From NCBI GenBank assembly GCA_964549625.1, contig CAZJVA010000001.1, positions 1 through 64,000 on the forward strand: 64,000 bases of DNA, read 5' to 3'. The first letter of the stretch is position 1, and each line of letters opens with the position of its first letter. This DNA comes from UBA12474 sp964549625. Its GTDB lineage: Bacteria; Babelota; Babeliae; Babelales; Babelaceae. Under the pieces are notes generated by a model that saw nothing but the letters and a program-made list of their open reading frames with translations, did not search any database and had not been told where the DNA came from. Positions 54,033 to 63,019 of the stretch are shown here, in pieces. Position numbers and translations under genes: made by a program.

Positions 54033-56501
54033 ATGGAAAAATATTTTGATCGGGTGCAGGTAGAAGAGCAGTTGCGTCTATGGTGGGATGAGCAGGGTGT
54101 ATATGCCTCTGACGGGGCAGTTCAAGGCATGTATAGTGTTGATACGCCGCCACCAACCGTTTCGGGCAAGTTGCACATTGGTCATGTTTTTTCTTATACG
54201 CAGACCGATGTGTTGGTTCGTTTTAATCGTATGCAGGGAAAGCCAATTTTTTATCCGATGGGGTTTGATGATAATGGTTTGCCGACTGAGCGTTTTGTCG
54301 AATTAAATCGTGGCGTAACGCCGCAGTCTGTGGGTCCTAATGAGTTCCGGCGAATCTGTGTTGAGGCGGTTGCTGGTGTTGAAGAAGAATTTCGTTTGCT
54401 TTGGAGCCGCTTGGGACTTTCGGTTGATTGGAATATGTCCTATTCGACTATTGATGCGCGTACCCAAAAAATTTCGCAAGAGTCGTTCGTACGGCTTTTT
54501 GAAAAAGGCTTAATTTACCGCAAAGAAGAGCCTGCGCTCTATTGTACTGCGTATCAGACTTCTGTTTCGCAGGCTGATCTGGAAGATGTTGAAAAAGAGA
54601 CGTTGTTTACTGATGTTGCTTTTCAAACTGAGACTGACCGCGAGGTCGTTATAAGTACCACACGTCCTGAGCTCTTGTATTCTTGTGTTGCTCTGTTATT
54701 TCATCCAGATGACGAGCGCTATCGCTATCTTCTTGGGCAAAACGTTCAGGTTCCTTTGGCGGGACATTGGGTGCCGGTAGTCGCGGACGAAAAGGTGCAA
54801 GTTGATAAAGGCACGGGTTTGGTTATGTGTTGTACCTTTGGTGACAAAACTGACATTGAATGGTACAAGCGGCATAAATTTGCATACCGACAAACTATTG
54901 GTTTTGATGGTCGAATGATGCCTGCGGCAAAGCTAATTGCGGGGCTTAAGGTGCCAGAAGCGCGCAAAAAGATCTTGGCAATTTTGGATGAGGCAGGTTG
55001 TATTCGTGCACAAAAAACAATTACCCATAGTGTAAGTATCTATGAGCGTTCAAAGCGTGAAGTAGAATACCTAATGCTTTCGCAGTGGTTTGTTAAAATT
55101 TTGCCGTTCAAAGAAGCGTTGCTTAAATTAGCTGACGATTTGGTCTGGAATCCTTCTTTTATGAAGGCGCGATTTGTGGATTGGGTTTCTAATTTGCAGT
55201 GGGATTGGTGTATTTCGAGACAGCGGTATTCGGGAGTCCCTTTTCCTGTCTGGTACGACAAGAATACGGGTAAGCCATATGTTCCGGCTATCAGCGCACT
55301 GCCCGTTGACCCGCGAGAAGACGCATTTCCTGGCGAGGTCCCGGCAGGTATTGAGCTTGTTCCAGAGACTGAAGTTATGGATACGTGGAATACCTCTTCC
55401 CTAACCCCATACATCTGTAAGTCTTTGTGCAAAGGTACAACAGAAGGGCTTTTTGATGATGAGTCCGGAGCGTTGGCGTTTTTGCCTATGGCGGTGCGTC
55501 CTCAGGCACACGATATTATTCGCACATGGGCCTTTTATACTATGGTTAAAACCTATTTGCACAACGGTTGCTTGCCTTGGAAAGAGATTGTTATTTCGGG
55601 GCATGTACTGAGTCGTGATGGGGGCAAGATATCCAAATCAAAAGGCAACAATCCGCTGGAGCCAGAAAATCTTTTGGCTACCTATCCAGCTGATGTCATT
55701 CGTTACTGGACAACGGCAGGTACCTTGGGGCAGGATGTTGCGTTTTCGGAGAATACGCTGAAAATTGGTGGAAAGCTTTTAAATAAGTTGTGGAATGCGG
55801 CAAAGTTTGTAAAAGAGCATACTGAGTCGGTTGATCCTGTGGGTGGTATAAAAACTGCCATTACTGGTTCTTTAAACCAGTGGATACTGCATCGCATCAC
55901 AGAGGTTTTTACTGACTATAGTGCCTATTTTGAACGCAATGAGTTTAGTCTGGCACTGGGTGCGGTTGAGGAGTTTTTTTGGAGCGATTATTGCGACAAC
56001 TACCTTGAGTACATTAAGCCAATTTTGTTTAAGCCAGAGCAGTATGATAGTGCATTGGTCAGCTCAACCCGAACGGTTCTTGCGCACGTGACTTTGCGTT
56101 TGTTGCAGTTGTTTGCGCCTTGCATGCCATTTGTTACAGAACATTTGTATCAGCTGATGTTTGCAGAGCGTGTTGGAGTTGCATCGCTTCATCGGACGGT
56201 CTTTGTAGGAGTTCAGGAGCGTTTTGAATACGCTGATGCCGTTGCGCGTGTCTCGCTATTTGCCCGTGTTGTTGACGCTATTCGAAAGTTAAAGAGTGAG
56301 CATAACCTTTCGCTTAAGGTGGCACTGTCTTCTTGTGTCATTGTCTGCAGCAAGGAGGAGGCGTTTGAGCTTGGGCAACTAGAAGCTATTTTGTGTTCGA
56401 TGATGAATATTGAAGTTATTGAATATGCGGCTTCGTCTACCGCCGGTTCTCAGTTAACGCAATCTGGCGATACCTGGCATGCTACGATTGCCCTGGTATG
56501 A
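54033..56501 (+). CDS. valS: Valyl-tRNA synthetase (archaeal/rickettsial type)
   Basis: A class I synthetase with editing domain, 822 aa, shorter than the ~880-950 of common bacterial ValRS. HIGH is at 48-51 and the KMSKS motif is the variant KISKSKGN near residue 532. The first catalytic block reads PPPTVSGKLHIGHVFSYTQT and FYPMGFDDNGLPTER; this form with DDNGLPTER is the archaeal type also used by Rickettsia, unlike the DHAGIATQ form of most bacteria. An edit domain (STTRPELLYSCVALLFHPDD) is present. The weak ribosome-binding site follows GGTGG. It overlaps ybeY by 4 bases. Confidence 0.93.
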   Translation: MEKYFDRVQVEEQLRLWWDEQGVYASDGAVQGMYSVDTPPPTVSGKLHIGHVFSYTQTDVLVRFNRMQGKPIFYPMGFDDNGLPTERFVELNRGVTPQSVGPNEFRRICVEAVAGVEEEFRLLWSRLGLSVDWNMSYSTIDARTQKISQESFVRLFEKGLIYRKEEPALYCTAYQTSVSQADLEDVEKETLFTDVAFQTETDREVVISTTRPELLYSCVALLFHPDDERYRYLLGQNVQVPLAGHWVPVVADEKVQVDKGTGLVMCCTFGDKTDIEWYKRHKFAYRQTIGFDGRMMPAAKLIAGLKVPEARKKILAILDEAGCIRAQKTITHSVSIYERSKREVEYLMLSQWFVKILPFKEALLKLADDLVWNPSFMKARFVDWVSNLQWDWCISRQRYSGVPFPVWYDKNTGKPYVPAISALPVDPREDAFPGEVPAGIELVPETEVMDTWNTSSLTPYICKSLCKGTTEGLFDDESGALAFLPMAVRPQAHDIIRTWAFYTMVKTYLHNGCLPWKEIVISGHVLSRDGGKISKSKGNNPLEPENLLATYPADVIRYWTTAGTLGQDVAFSENTLKIGGKLLNKLWNAAKFVKEHTESVDPVGGIKTAITGSLNQWILHRITEVFTDYSAYFERNEFSLALGAVEEFFWSDYCDNYLEYIKPILFKPEQYDSALVSSTRTVLAHVTLRLLQLFAPCMPFVTEHLYQLMFAERVGVASLHRTVFVGVQERFEYADAVARVSLFARVVDAIRKLKSEHNLSLKVALSSCVIVCSKEEAFELGQLEAILCSMMNIEVIEYAASSTAGSQLTQSGDTWHATIALV

Positions 56502-56932
56502 TCTATCTAAAAAACAGTCAGCGCAGCGTTTCTGTTAATACAGAGGCGCTGCGGCGCGATGCTGAGCATTTGTTGCAGTATCTAGAGTTACAGGATCATG
56601 ATCTTTCGATTTGGATCACTAATGATCGGACAATACGCCGTTTTAATAAGCAATTTCGCAACAAGGACAAGGCAACAGATATTCTTTCTTTTGGCGGGTT
56701 GGAGGTAGCTGATACTGGCGAATTGTTTGATGAGGTTCCTAGCTTGGGGGATCTTGTGATTTCTGCGCCATTTGTTGCTCGTATGCTTCCTGAGCTTGGT
56801 TGTCCATTAGATGAGCGCATGCGCGTGCTTTTAGTTCATGGGATTGTGCACCTATTGGGTTATGACCATGAGACTGATGAAGAGTGGTCAGTGATGCAGA
56901 AAAAGGAACAAGAGCTTCTTGAAGCTTTATGA
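56498..56932 (+). CDS. ybeY: Endoribonuclease YbeY
   Basis: 144 aa; a metal-dependent RNase for 16S rRNA 3' maturation and ribosome quality control. The zinc motif HGIVHLLGYDH has ligands H114, H118 and H124. NKQFRNKDKATDILSF (residues ~50-65) is the usual N-terminal block. The ATG overlaps the valS stop as ATGA, so the two are co-translated. Confidence 0.93.
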   Translation: MIYLKNSQRSVSVNTEALRRDAEHLLQYLELQDHDLSIWITNDRTIRRFNKQFRNKDKATDILSFGGLEVADTGELFDEVPSLGDLVISAPFVARMLPELGCPLDERMRVLLVHGIVHLLGYDHETDEEWSVMQKKEQELLEAL

Positions 56933-56979
56933 GAATTTGTGGCCTTTTAAGTCTTATGTTTGTGTGCCCAAGGATGTTT

Positions 56980-58164
56980 TTATATATTTGTGACAGGATT
57001 GGGTAGGTCAACTGTATGGAGATATTGGTTTCTTTGATGTATCGTTTTTATAATGATTTCCTGGACCTTTTGACAGGCCTGTTTTAGTTGGTTTTTTTTT
57101 AGCTTTTGCGCTGCTAGAGAAAAATTTTGTTGTAAGTGTTCAAGATTTTCTTGAGCTACAATTTGTCCTGTTCTGCTTTGGTTAAAGTTTTTAATTTTGT
57201 CTATAAATAATTTGTTTATTTTCTTCTGGGTGTTTTTTTTACGTTCTTTTACTTCTTTTGCAGAAAGGCCAGAAGCTTTAAGTGTCGCAAATACTTCTTC
57301 GATGAGCCAGGGTGCATCAAACCAAATACATGTAATAAGGGAGGGGGAGAGTACTTGTTTTTGAATGTCTTTGGGGAGCAGGTTGAGTAGATTAAATAGA
57401 AAACGGCTATATGTTTCAGGGAAATCTTTATTCAAAGGTTTATACGCTGTTTTTTTAAAGGCCCATATAAAAAAATTGTTTTTGACATGCTCTTGCGTTG
57501 GTTGTATGAATATGTCGGCAATTAGCGCTGAAGAACAGTGTTGCATAAACGGGGTAATTGCGTCTAAATTATAAAGATTTTTACCAAGAATTCCACATAG
57601 GGTTGTTTCTCCGCCGGGCCATCTTGCGTGCAATAAAATGTTTTTCTGTAAATCTGGCGGCAGCTTTTGTAGAAGTTTTAAGTATTCGGTTAGTGTTTGC
57701 AGTCCTTCGAGGTTGTCGACAATGTTGTTGCTTTGCAGGACTCGATAAATGAGCTGTGTATCTTCTTCTGTGGCTAATTCTTGTAGTGTTTCATTGATTG
57801 TTGTAACGGTTTGGATTTTTTGCAAATAAAGAGCTTCTTTTTTTGGTTCGGGTTCTTTTTGGTTGTCTGTGCTGGTATGATTCTGATTTAATTGGCCCGA
57901 ACCATTCTTTGGTTTTTGAACTTGATGGTAAATATACGTGCTAAGTGTCAGTAGTCCAATTGATCCACTTGCAATAGCTAGAAGTTTCACGTGCTGTTGG
58001 GCCATATTGGGTAACCGTTGTTTGTTTTTGTTAAATGGCATTTGATGAAGCAGACCCATCTGTTTTTGTGTTGGCTGATGATTGATGTTATTTACTTGGG
58101 GGCTTATTATGTGTACGGATAAGCCAAAGCAAATAAGTGTAAAAAAGCTTGTTTTTCTGTTCAT
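56980..58164 (-). CDS. Secreted or membrane protein of unknown function
   Basis: 394 aa. N-terminal hydrophobic segment (MNRKTSFFTLICFGLSVHII) and a second one near residue 62 (LLAIASGSIGLLTLSTYIYH), the latter followed by a polar Lys/Asn/Gln-rich linker, so it may be a bitopic membrane protein with a periplasmic C-terminal part. The C-terminal ~270 residues are helical (LQELATEEDTQLIYRVLQSN, LPKDIQKQVLSPSLITCIW), reminiscent of a solenoid fold, but no family is recognised. It follows the LRR-like gene by 17 bases. Confidence 0.72.
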   Translation of the reverse strand: MNRKTSFFTLICFGLSVHIISPQVNNINHQPTQKQMGLLHQMPFNKNKQRLPNMAQQHVKLLAIASGSIGLLTLSTYIYHQVQKPKNGSGQLNQNHTSTDNQKEPEPKKEALYLQKIQTVTTINETLQELATEEDTQLIYRVLQSNNIVDNLEGLQTLTEYLKLLQKLPPDLQKNILLHARWPGGETTLCGILGKNLYNLDAITPFMQHCSSALIADIFIQPTQEHVKNNFFIWAFKKTAYKPLNKDFPETYSRFLFNLLNLLPKDIQKQVLSPSLITCIWFDAPWLIEEVFATLKASGLSAKEVKERKKNTQKKINKLFIDKIKNFNQSRTGQIVAQENLEHLQQNFSLAAQKLKKNQLKQACQKVQEIIIKTIHQRNQYLHTVDLPNPVTNI

Positions 58165-58181
58165 GCCGTATTCTTATTTTT

Positions 58182-59738
58182 TTACTTGCCAGTCGGATTA
58201 GTTAGCGCCACGTGTTTTGGGGGCATGAGATTGGTTTGAGCCAGCTTGTGCTGTAGCGCATTGCTCGTCTTTTGAGTCGGTACCAACAGCTTGTACGAAA
58301 GATGGAGTACTACTGGTGTTGCAATAGCTCCAGCAATCCACCAGTACGCAGACGCGGGTGTTTTGTTGATTGACGCGGGATCAGTGTTGCCAAGATTTTG
58401 GTTGGGTATTTGTATTGTTAGGGTATCTCTCTTGGTGACCTTTTTGATTGTCTCGATTACCTGTTTGGCTTTTTTACCCTCTGTTTTTGGCAGATCGTTG
58501 ATTGTTATTTGGGTGACATTTTGGGGGAGATTTTTAAATTCAGCGCCGGTGATCTTTGTTATCCCACTGTTTTCATCTTGCTCTGTTTGTAGGTCGTTGT
58601 AGAAGAGTTGGAGCTCGGTGACGGATGCGGGAAGTGTAGCGATTATATCTGCCAGAGACTTCTTATTTGGTTCTGCATTGGTGGCAAGTTGTAAGGTGAC
58701 GTGTGTTAGTTTTTTGAATGGGGAGAAGTCAAGATTAGCTGGAATGTTGGTTGGTTGTTTGATCTGTATTGATGTTAACGTATCTTTAGCGTGTTTTACT
58801 GCTTTTTTCCAGAGCTTTTTTTTGATATGTACCTTGTCCAGGTAGATTTCTTTTATCTGTTTTGACTTTTTGATTACAAGTCCTAAAAAGTTACTGGGCA
58901 TCTCCAATAGATCGTCTGAGGTTATGTCAGAAATTTGGAGCTTTTTTATTTTTTTACAATCTTGCTTGGTATAGGTGTGGTGTTCATCGATTTTTTCTTT
59001 GTTGTCTTTGTTGAGTTTTAATGTTCCATCGAGGGTGATTAGATCTTCTAGCTGATTGACTATTGTGTCGTTGATCTTTCGTAAATTTGGGCAATGGTCC
59101 GCTATTTTGGTTATAGTCTCTTTATCGATATCAGAATCAGAATCAGAATCAGTGAGGATGATTTTTGTTATGTTGGGCGAAAGGTTTTCGAGCAATGATA
59201 GAATTTTGTCCAGAGTATCTTGGTTGATTTCTTGTATCTTAAGTTTGGTTACACTGTTTGGCAGAGTGTTGATTATTTTTTTTAGCTCATCTAGCTCGTA
59301 TTCTAGCTTGTTATGAAACTCGTATAGTGTTGCAGAAGAGATGCCATCTGGGAGCTTGGCTTGTTCGGGCAAGTCTATTTTTTGGGGCCAGCTGATATCG
59401 AGAGCCTTCAGTTTTTTTGCGTTCTTTTGTATGGCCGCCCAAAGTTCTTGGGTGATTTCTATGTACCAAAGGTCTACTTTTGTGCTGTTTTGAATGTTTG
59501 TTATTAGCGCAGTTGCATGCTCTGTTGAGATTTTGTTCATTATTAAACTATTTACACCTTTTAACGTGTCTGGAATAGGGCTTTCCCAATCGAGAGAATT
59601 TTCTTCGTATTCTGTTATTTCTAATGTGGTTTCTTCATTGTTTTGTGTTAGCAAAGATTCCCATGTTGTTTTTTCATCAGCCGCTGAAAGAGAAACTGAG
59701 AGGATTGTTGCTAGAAAGAAAATGGATATTTTTTTCAT
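58182..59738 (-). CDS. Secreted leucine-rich-repeat-like protein with C-terminal membrane anchor
   Basis: 518 aa with signal peptide (MKKISIFFLATILSVSLSAA). From residue ~60 to ~420 the chain shows irregular repeats with a strand-type pattern of LxxLxIxxI (VTKLKIQEINQDTLDKIL, NITKIILTDSDSD, LTHVTLQLATNAEPN, VTELQLFYNDLQT, VTQITINDLPKT), typical of diverged leucine-rich repeats. Near the C-terminus is one transmembrane helix (AYWWIAGAIATPVVLHLSYK) with a basic tail. It is therefore a candidate surface- or periplasm-exposed LRR protein. Host-targeting is possible but unproven. Confidence 0.72.
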   Translation of the reverse strand: MKKISIFFLATILSVSLSAADEKTTWESLLTQNNEETTLEITEYEENSLDWESPIPDTLKGVNSLIMNKISTEHATALITNIQNSTKVDLWYIEITQELWAAIQKNAKKLKALDISWPQKIDLPEQAKLPDGISSATLYEFHNKLEYELDELKKIINTLPNSVTKLKIQEINQDTLDKILSLLENLSPNITKIILTDSDSDSDIDKETITKIADHCPNLRKINDTIVNQLEDLITLDGTLKLNKDNKEKIDEHHTYTKQDCKKIKKLQISDITSDDLLEMPSNFLGLVIKKSKQIKEIYLDKVHIKKKLWKKAVKHAKDTLTSIQIKQPTNIPANLDFSPFKKLTHVTLQLATNAEPNKKSLADIIATLPASVTELQLFYNDLQTEQDENSGITKITGAEFKNLPQNVTQITINDLPKTEGKKAKQVIETIKKVTKRDTLTIQIPNQNLGNTDPASINKTPASAYWWIAGAIATPVVLHLSYKLLVPTQKTSNALQHKLAQTNLMPPKHVALTNPTGK

Positions 59739-59967
59739 GAATTTACTCTCTGTTTTGAGTTTTTTATTTTTTATTAGAATAACAGGTCTGGGTTTTTTTG
59801 CAAGTTGCTAGATTGTATTGCGAGTAAAATCCTGTGGGCGGGTTGTTTTTTTTATTGGTGGTTTGGCACGCTGTTTTGTAGGTTGTAGCTTGGGTTATCC
59901 TGTTGCATGAATAATTTTAGAGGCCAATTTATGCAAGTTGTAGACATTATTAGGGAGCTTGTTACAT

Positions 59968-60312
59968 ATGAAGTTGATAGAACAGGCGATTTCTGTGGCG
60001 CAGTTGCAGGAAATGTCGCAGAAAATGTATGGCCGTTTGGTCAAGGTCGTGGTTGACGTGCAGGAGCGTGTTTTTGTGGTTGATTCTGAGTTATACGCAG
60101 ACGAAGAGTTCTTCTTATTAGAGCGCGGTTCTTTGCAGGAAAATTTATGGGGAATTAATTTGCATCCAGGGCGTTTTGGCTTTGAGGATTTTATTGAGTT
60201 TGACTCAATGATTAATCTTCGGCCTGCGCAAGGGAATATTACGAGGGGGGTTGATAGCCCGTTTATTCAAGGGCTTATTCGTTCAATAATTGCAGAAAAG
60301 GTTGTTGCATGA
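59968..60312 (+). CDS. DUF5674-family protein
   Basis: 114 aa; the ATG at 59968 is preferred over the in-frame TTG at 59959 (GGGAG lies ten bases upstream of the ATG). LVKVVVDVQERVFVVDSELY, then EEFFLLERGSLQENLWGINL and a final IEFDSMINLRPAQGN are the recognisable DUF5674 blocks. Function of the family is unknown; it is cytosolic and compact. It overlaps the following gene by 4 bases. Confidence 0.8.
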   Translation: MKLIEQAISVAQLQEMSQKMYGRLVKVVVDVQERVFVVDSELYADEEFFLLERGSLQENLWGINLHPGRFGFEDFIEFDSMINLRPAQGNITRGVDSPFIQGLIRSIIAEKVVA

Positions 60313-60647
60313 TTTCGCATAAAGAACTTGCGGCTGGCCGCTGGAATACTTTTTCTTTAATGGAGCAGCTTGCGCACATTGGTAGCGAAGTGCAGCGGGC
60401 TATAAATGCCAGGCGCAGGGGTGACATCGAAGCTTCTCATGCGGCGCTAATTCGTGGTCTTGAGTTGTTAGAATTAACGGTTAAGGATCCAAAACTTAGG
60501 CGAAGCGCTTTGCGCGAGATTGTGCGAACAAGAGAAGCGCTGGTTGATCATTTTATGGGTGAAAATATGTATCGTAGCACTGATGAGCAGTGGGAGCGTT
60601 ACTACCTTCAGTTTGCATATGCTTTTGCAATTCAGCGCGGGCGTTAA
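60309..60647 (+). CDS. Hypothetical protein coupled to the DUF5674 gene
   Basis: 112 aa; the ATG overlaps the upstream stop as ATGA. An all-helical protein (FSLMEQLAHIGSEVQRAINA, HAALIRGLELLELTV, REIVRTREALVDHF). Similar partner proteins next to DUF5674 seem familiar from other small-genome bacteria, but I cannot name a family. Coupling implies that the two products act together, as in a toxin-antitoxin-like or enzyme-partner pair. Confidence 0.7.
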   Translation: MISHKELAAGRWNTFSLMEQLAHIGSEVQRAINARRRGDIEASHAALIRGLELLELTVKDPKLRRSALREIVRTREALVDHFMGENMYRSTDEQWERYYLQFAYAFAIQRGR

Positions 60648-60689
60648 TAATGCGTAATGATACGCAAATACGAATCTTTCTTTAGGCTT

Positions 60690-62120
60690 TTATATCTCTA
60701 CGCCGATATTAAGCCAAAGCTGTGCGGTTCGTAGCGCAGAGTTTTCACGTGGAAAATCGATAGAGCCGCCGAGGCCAATAAACATATTGCCATTCTTGTA
60801 ATGACTCTTATAGCTGCCATTAACAAAAATACGATTAACCAGTACACCGCGTGATATGCCAGAGAAGAGGTCGATGTTGCTTGCTTTAATTGGGGTAAAG
60901 ACCGTGTCGTCGTTGCCTCGTTGGCTAATGGTACTGGTGCTTGCAGATTTGCCTTCGCCAGCGCCAGCGATTCCATATTCGCTCAGTGGTTCGATGCTTT
61001 TGTCGCAGTAGGGTTTTTCTGGCCAACTGATTCGTTCATGGTGATGTGCCCAGAGTGCGTAGCCAAATTCAAGTTCAGCTTTTTGGTGGGTTAAGGCAAA
61101 GCCTGCAGAAAGGTCTGCAAAGCCGCCTGGGCGTATGGTAACACGCCGGGTTAAAATGTCTGTTGCTGGTCGTATCTGTATCTCTCCGTCGCGTCGTACG
61201 GGTAGGTAGCGACTCCATGGTTTGCCAAACAGATCAAAGGTGCGCATTTGGTCTCGTTCGAGGTAGTAGTGGTGCTCTAATGATGCAAAAAACTGTGCGG
61301 CGCAACAGGTCTGTGGGAAGGTGCGTAGATGGAGGCGGCCGAAGATGCCATTGAGAATACTTACATGACCATTGGAGCCAAGTGTGGGTGAAAATAGATT
61401 ATCGGGGCGTATGCGACGTTCGGTCGGCAGCTCAATGCCACCGTGATACACCAAAACAAACTTTTCATCATCAATGATCGTTGCACCAAGTATGGCACGA
61501 ATACATGCTACCCCGGTTATTCTCTCCGCTTGTTTATTCCAGCGTGCTGCCGAGATACGCAACGATGAAAGGGCATCGGTAATAGAAGTATCAGATGCTT
61601 GGGGGCGTAGATTGTTCCTGACGGAAAGGATTGGAAGGGCAAGCTCAAACCACCAATCTTTGATGATTTTCCAGTTGGTCCACTTTCCAAAACCTTGACC
61701 CAGCGAGATAATGGCTCCCCAGACTTCTTGTTTAGGGTTGCATGTAAATGTTCCTGTTAGTGTGTCTGGTAGTCCAAACCATTCCGCACGCACATCGCGA
61801 TCATTGGGATGAATATTCGAAGCGTCACCTGCAAAAAATAACTGATTTTTGCAATGGAATAGAAAGTAGGGGGCTGAGCGATCCCAGGTTCGGCTCCATT
61901 GATAAAGCGGTGTAACGTGTGCTGCTGTAGCGTTGTTTCCAGAGAGTTGTGCCAACACGGTTCCCCACCGCCCTAATATGGTTGGGGTGTTGTGATATGC
62001 CGGTCGTGGCATCATAAATGTTTGACTGGTATAGTTTTGAAAAAAATCGGGAATATTTACCACGCTTGCGTGGAGCATATATGGCATAGCTAAAAAGCAG
62101 AGCAGTGCTACGTATTTCAT
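60690..62120 (-). CDS. Outer-membrane beta-barrel (porin-like) protein, paralog 3
   Basis: 476 aa from the ATG at 62120, six bases after AAGG; the longer frame's 19 extra residues lack a signal. Signal peptide MKYVALLCFLAMPYMLHAS. It shares blocks with the 31039 and 33630 barrels: DWWFELALPILSVRNNLRP, RTFDLFGKPWSRYLPV, LTRRVTIRPGGFADL and FGYALWAHHHERI. The N-terminal cysteine cluster of the others is missing and it ends in Ile (NIGVEI). Alternating strands support a barrel. It is in an operon-like row behind the aldolase and PBP genes. Confidence 0.78.
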   Translation of the reverse strand: MKYVALLCFLAMPYMLHASVVNIPDFFQNYTSQTFMMPRPAYHNTPTILGRWGTVLAQLSGNNATAAHVTPLYQWSRTWDRSAPYFLFHCKNQLFFAGDASNIHPNDRDVRAEWFGLPDTLTGTFTCNPKQEVWGAIISLGQGFGKWTNWKIIKDWWFELALPILSVRNNLRPQASDTSITDALSSLRISAARWNKQAERITGVACIRAILGATIIDDEKFVLVYHGGIELPTERRIRPDNLFSPTLGSNGHVSILNGIFGRLHLRTFPQTCCAAQFFASLEHHYYLERDQMRTFDLFGKPWSRYLPVRRDGEIQIRPATDILTRRVTIRPGGFADLSAGFALTHQKAELEFGYALWAHHHERISWPEKPYCDKSIEPLSEYGIAGAGEGKSASTSTISQRGNDDTVFTPIKASNIDLFSGISRGVLVNRIFVNGSYKSHYKNGNMFIGLGGSIDFPRENSALRTAQLWLNIGVEI

Positions 62121-62148
62121 GTGAGCCTTCCCATTGTTATTGGTTGAG

Positions 62149-63006
62149 CTATGATATCTGTGCGAGTGCGTGATCAAGATCTATTTCACCAGCCATGAGT
62201 TTAGTCATGGTTTGTGTGATCAGGCAAGCGTAATTTGTTGGGTGTGCAAAGATGTTGCGCCCGATTGCCCCACCGGACCAGCCGAGTTTGTGCACAAGGT
62301 AGTCGGTTTTTTGCAATAAGTCACGAATGCTTGTCTCTTCTCCACCGGCGAAAAGGAGGCGGGTGTTGCCTGCAGCAATTTTTGTTTCTTCAAGAAGTTT
62401 TGTGTGGTCTAATAGGTCTCCTTCGGGGAGTTGAACTTTTGCAAAGTCTGCACCTAAACTGGTCGCGATACTTGCAGCAAGGGGGAGATATGTATGTGCT
62501 TTTTTGTTTTCTATCGCGCTACCGCGGACATAGCTCCAGAGTATTGTTGGAATGCCATGCTCATGAGCTTTTGTGATAGCTTGTGAAGCATTTGCGAGCA
62601 TTAATTCTTCGTGTGTGCTCCCTAAGTATATTGTGATGCCGACGCCGGCGACCTTGTTGTGGTTGTTTTTATTAAAATTGATGACTTCATCTATCGTTGT
62701 CAGTAGGGTGCTGTTTGGGTCGTATTTGCGGATTTTTTGTGTCGGTGTTTTGGCCGTAATTTTGATAACGATTGGTTCCATTCCACCCACATAGCGAGAA
62801 ATTAGGCCGAGATGCGAAGCAATAACGAGCTTGCTTTCTTGTGCAATTGTAAAAAAGTGGGATGGTGCCAGAGGTAGTCCATGCTCAAATTTGTGGTCGG
62901 CTGCAAAGATTAGCGTTTTTCCTTGGTAGGGTGCTAGATGGTGCAGTCGTTCGACAAATTCTTGGTGATGGCGGGCCGGTACGGTGCGGGGAACAGTGAT
63001 AGGCAT
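62149..63006 (-). CDS. fbaB: Class I fructose-bisphosphate aldolase (archaeal-type, FbaB/DhnA family)
   Basis: 285 aa from the ATG at 63006, which has AGGAGAG upstream; the 18 extra residues of the longer frame are not supported. FAADHKFEHGLP resembles the N-terminal AxDHGxxxG block. Later blocks are GVGITIYLGSTHEE, LGADFAKVQLPEG (the Schiff-base Lys is K190) and LLFAGGEETSIRDLL. It cleaves fructose-1,6-bisphosphate through a lysine Schiff base; related enzymes act on other sugar phosphates, so substrate is inferred. Lies 13 bases after the PBP gene. Confidence 0.85.
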   Translation of the reverse strand: MPITVPRTVPARHHQEFVERLHHLAPYQGKTLIFAADHKFEHGLPLAPSHFFTIAQESKLVIASHLGLISRYVGGMEPIVIKITAKTPTQKIRKYDPNSTLLTTIDEVINFNKNNHNKVAGVGITIYLGSTHEELMLANASQAITKAHEHGIPTILWSYVRGSAIENKKAHTYLPLAASIATSLGADFAKVQLPEGDLLDHTKLLEETKIAAGNTRLLFAGGEETSIRDLLQKTDYLVHKLGWSGGAIGRNIFAHPTNYACLITQTMTKLMAGEIDLDHALAQIS

Positions 63007-63019
63007 CTCTTCTCTCTCC

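Noticed and set aside
59931..60062. A 43-residue open frame starting at 59931 with AGAGG upstream
   Set aside because: It overlaps the DUF5674 gene out of frame, resembles no family and ends early inside it.
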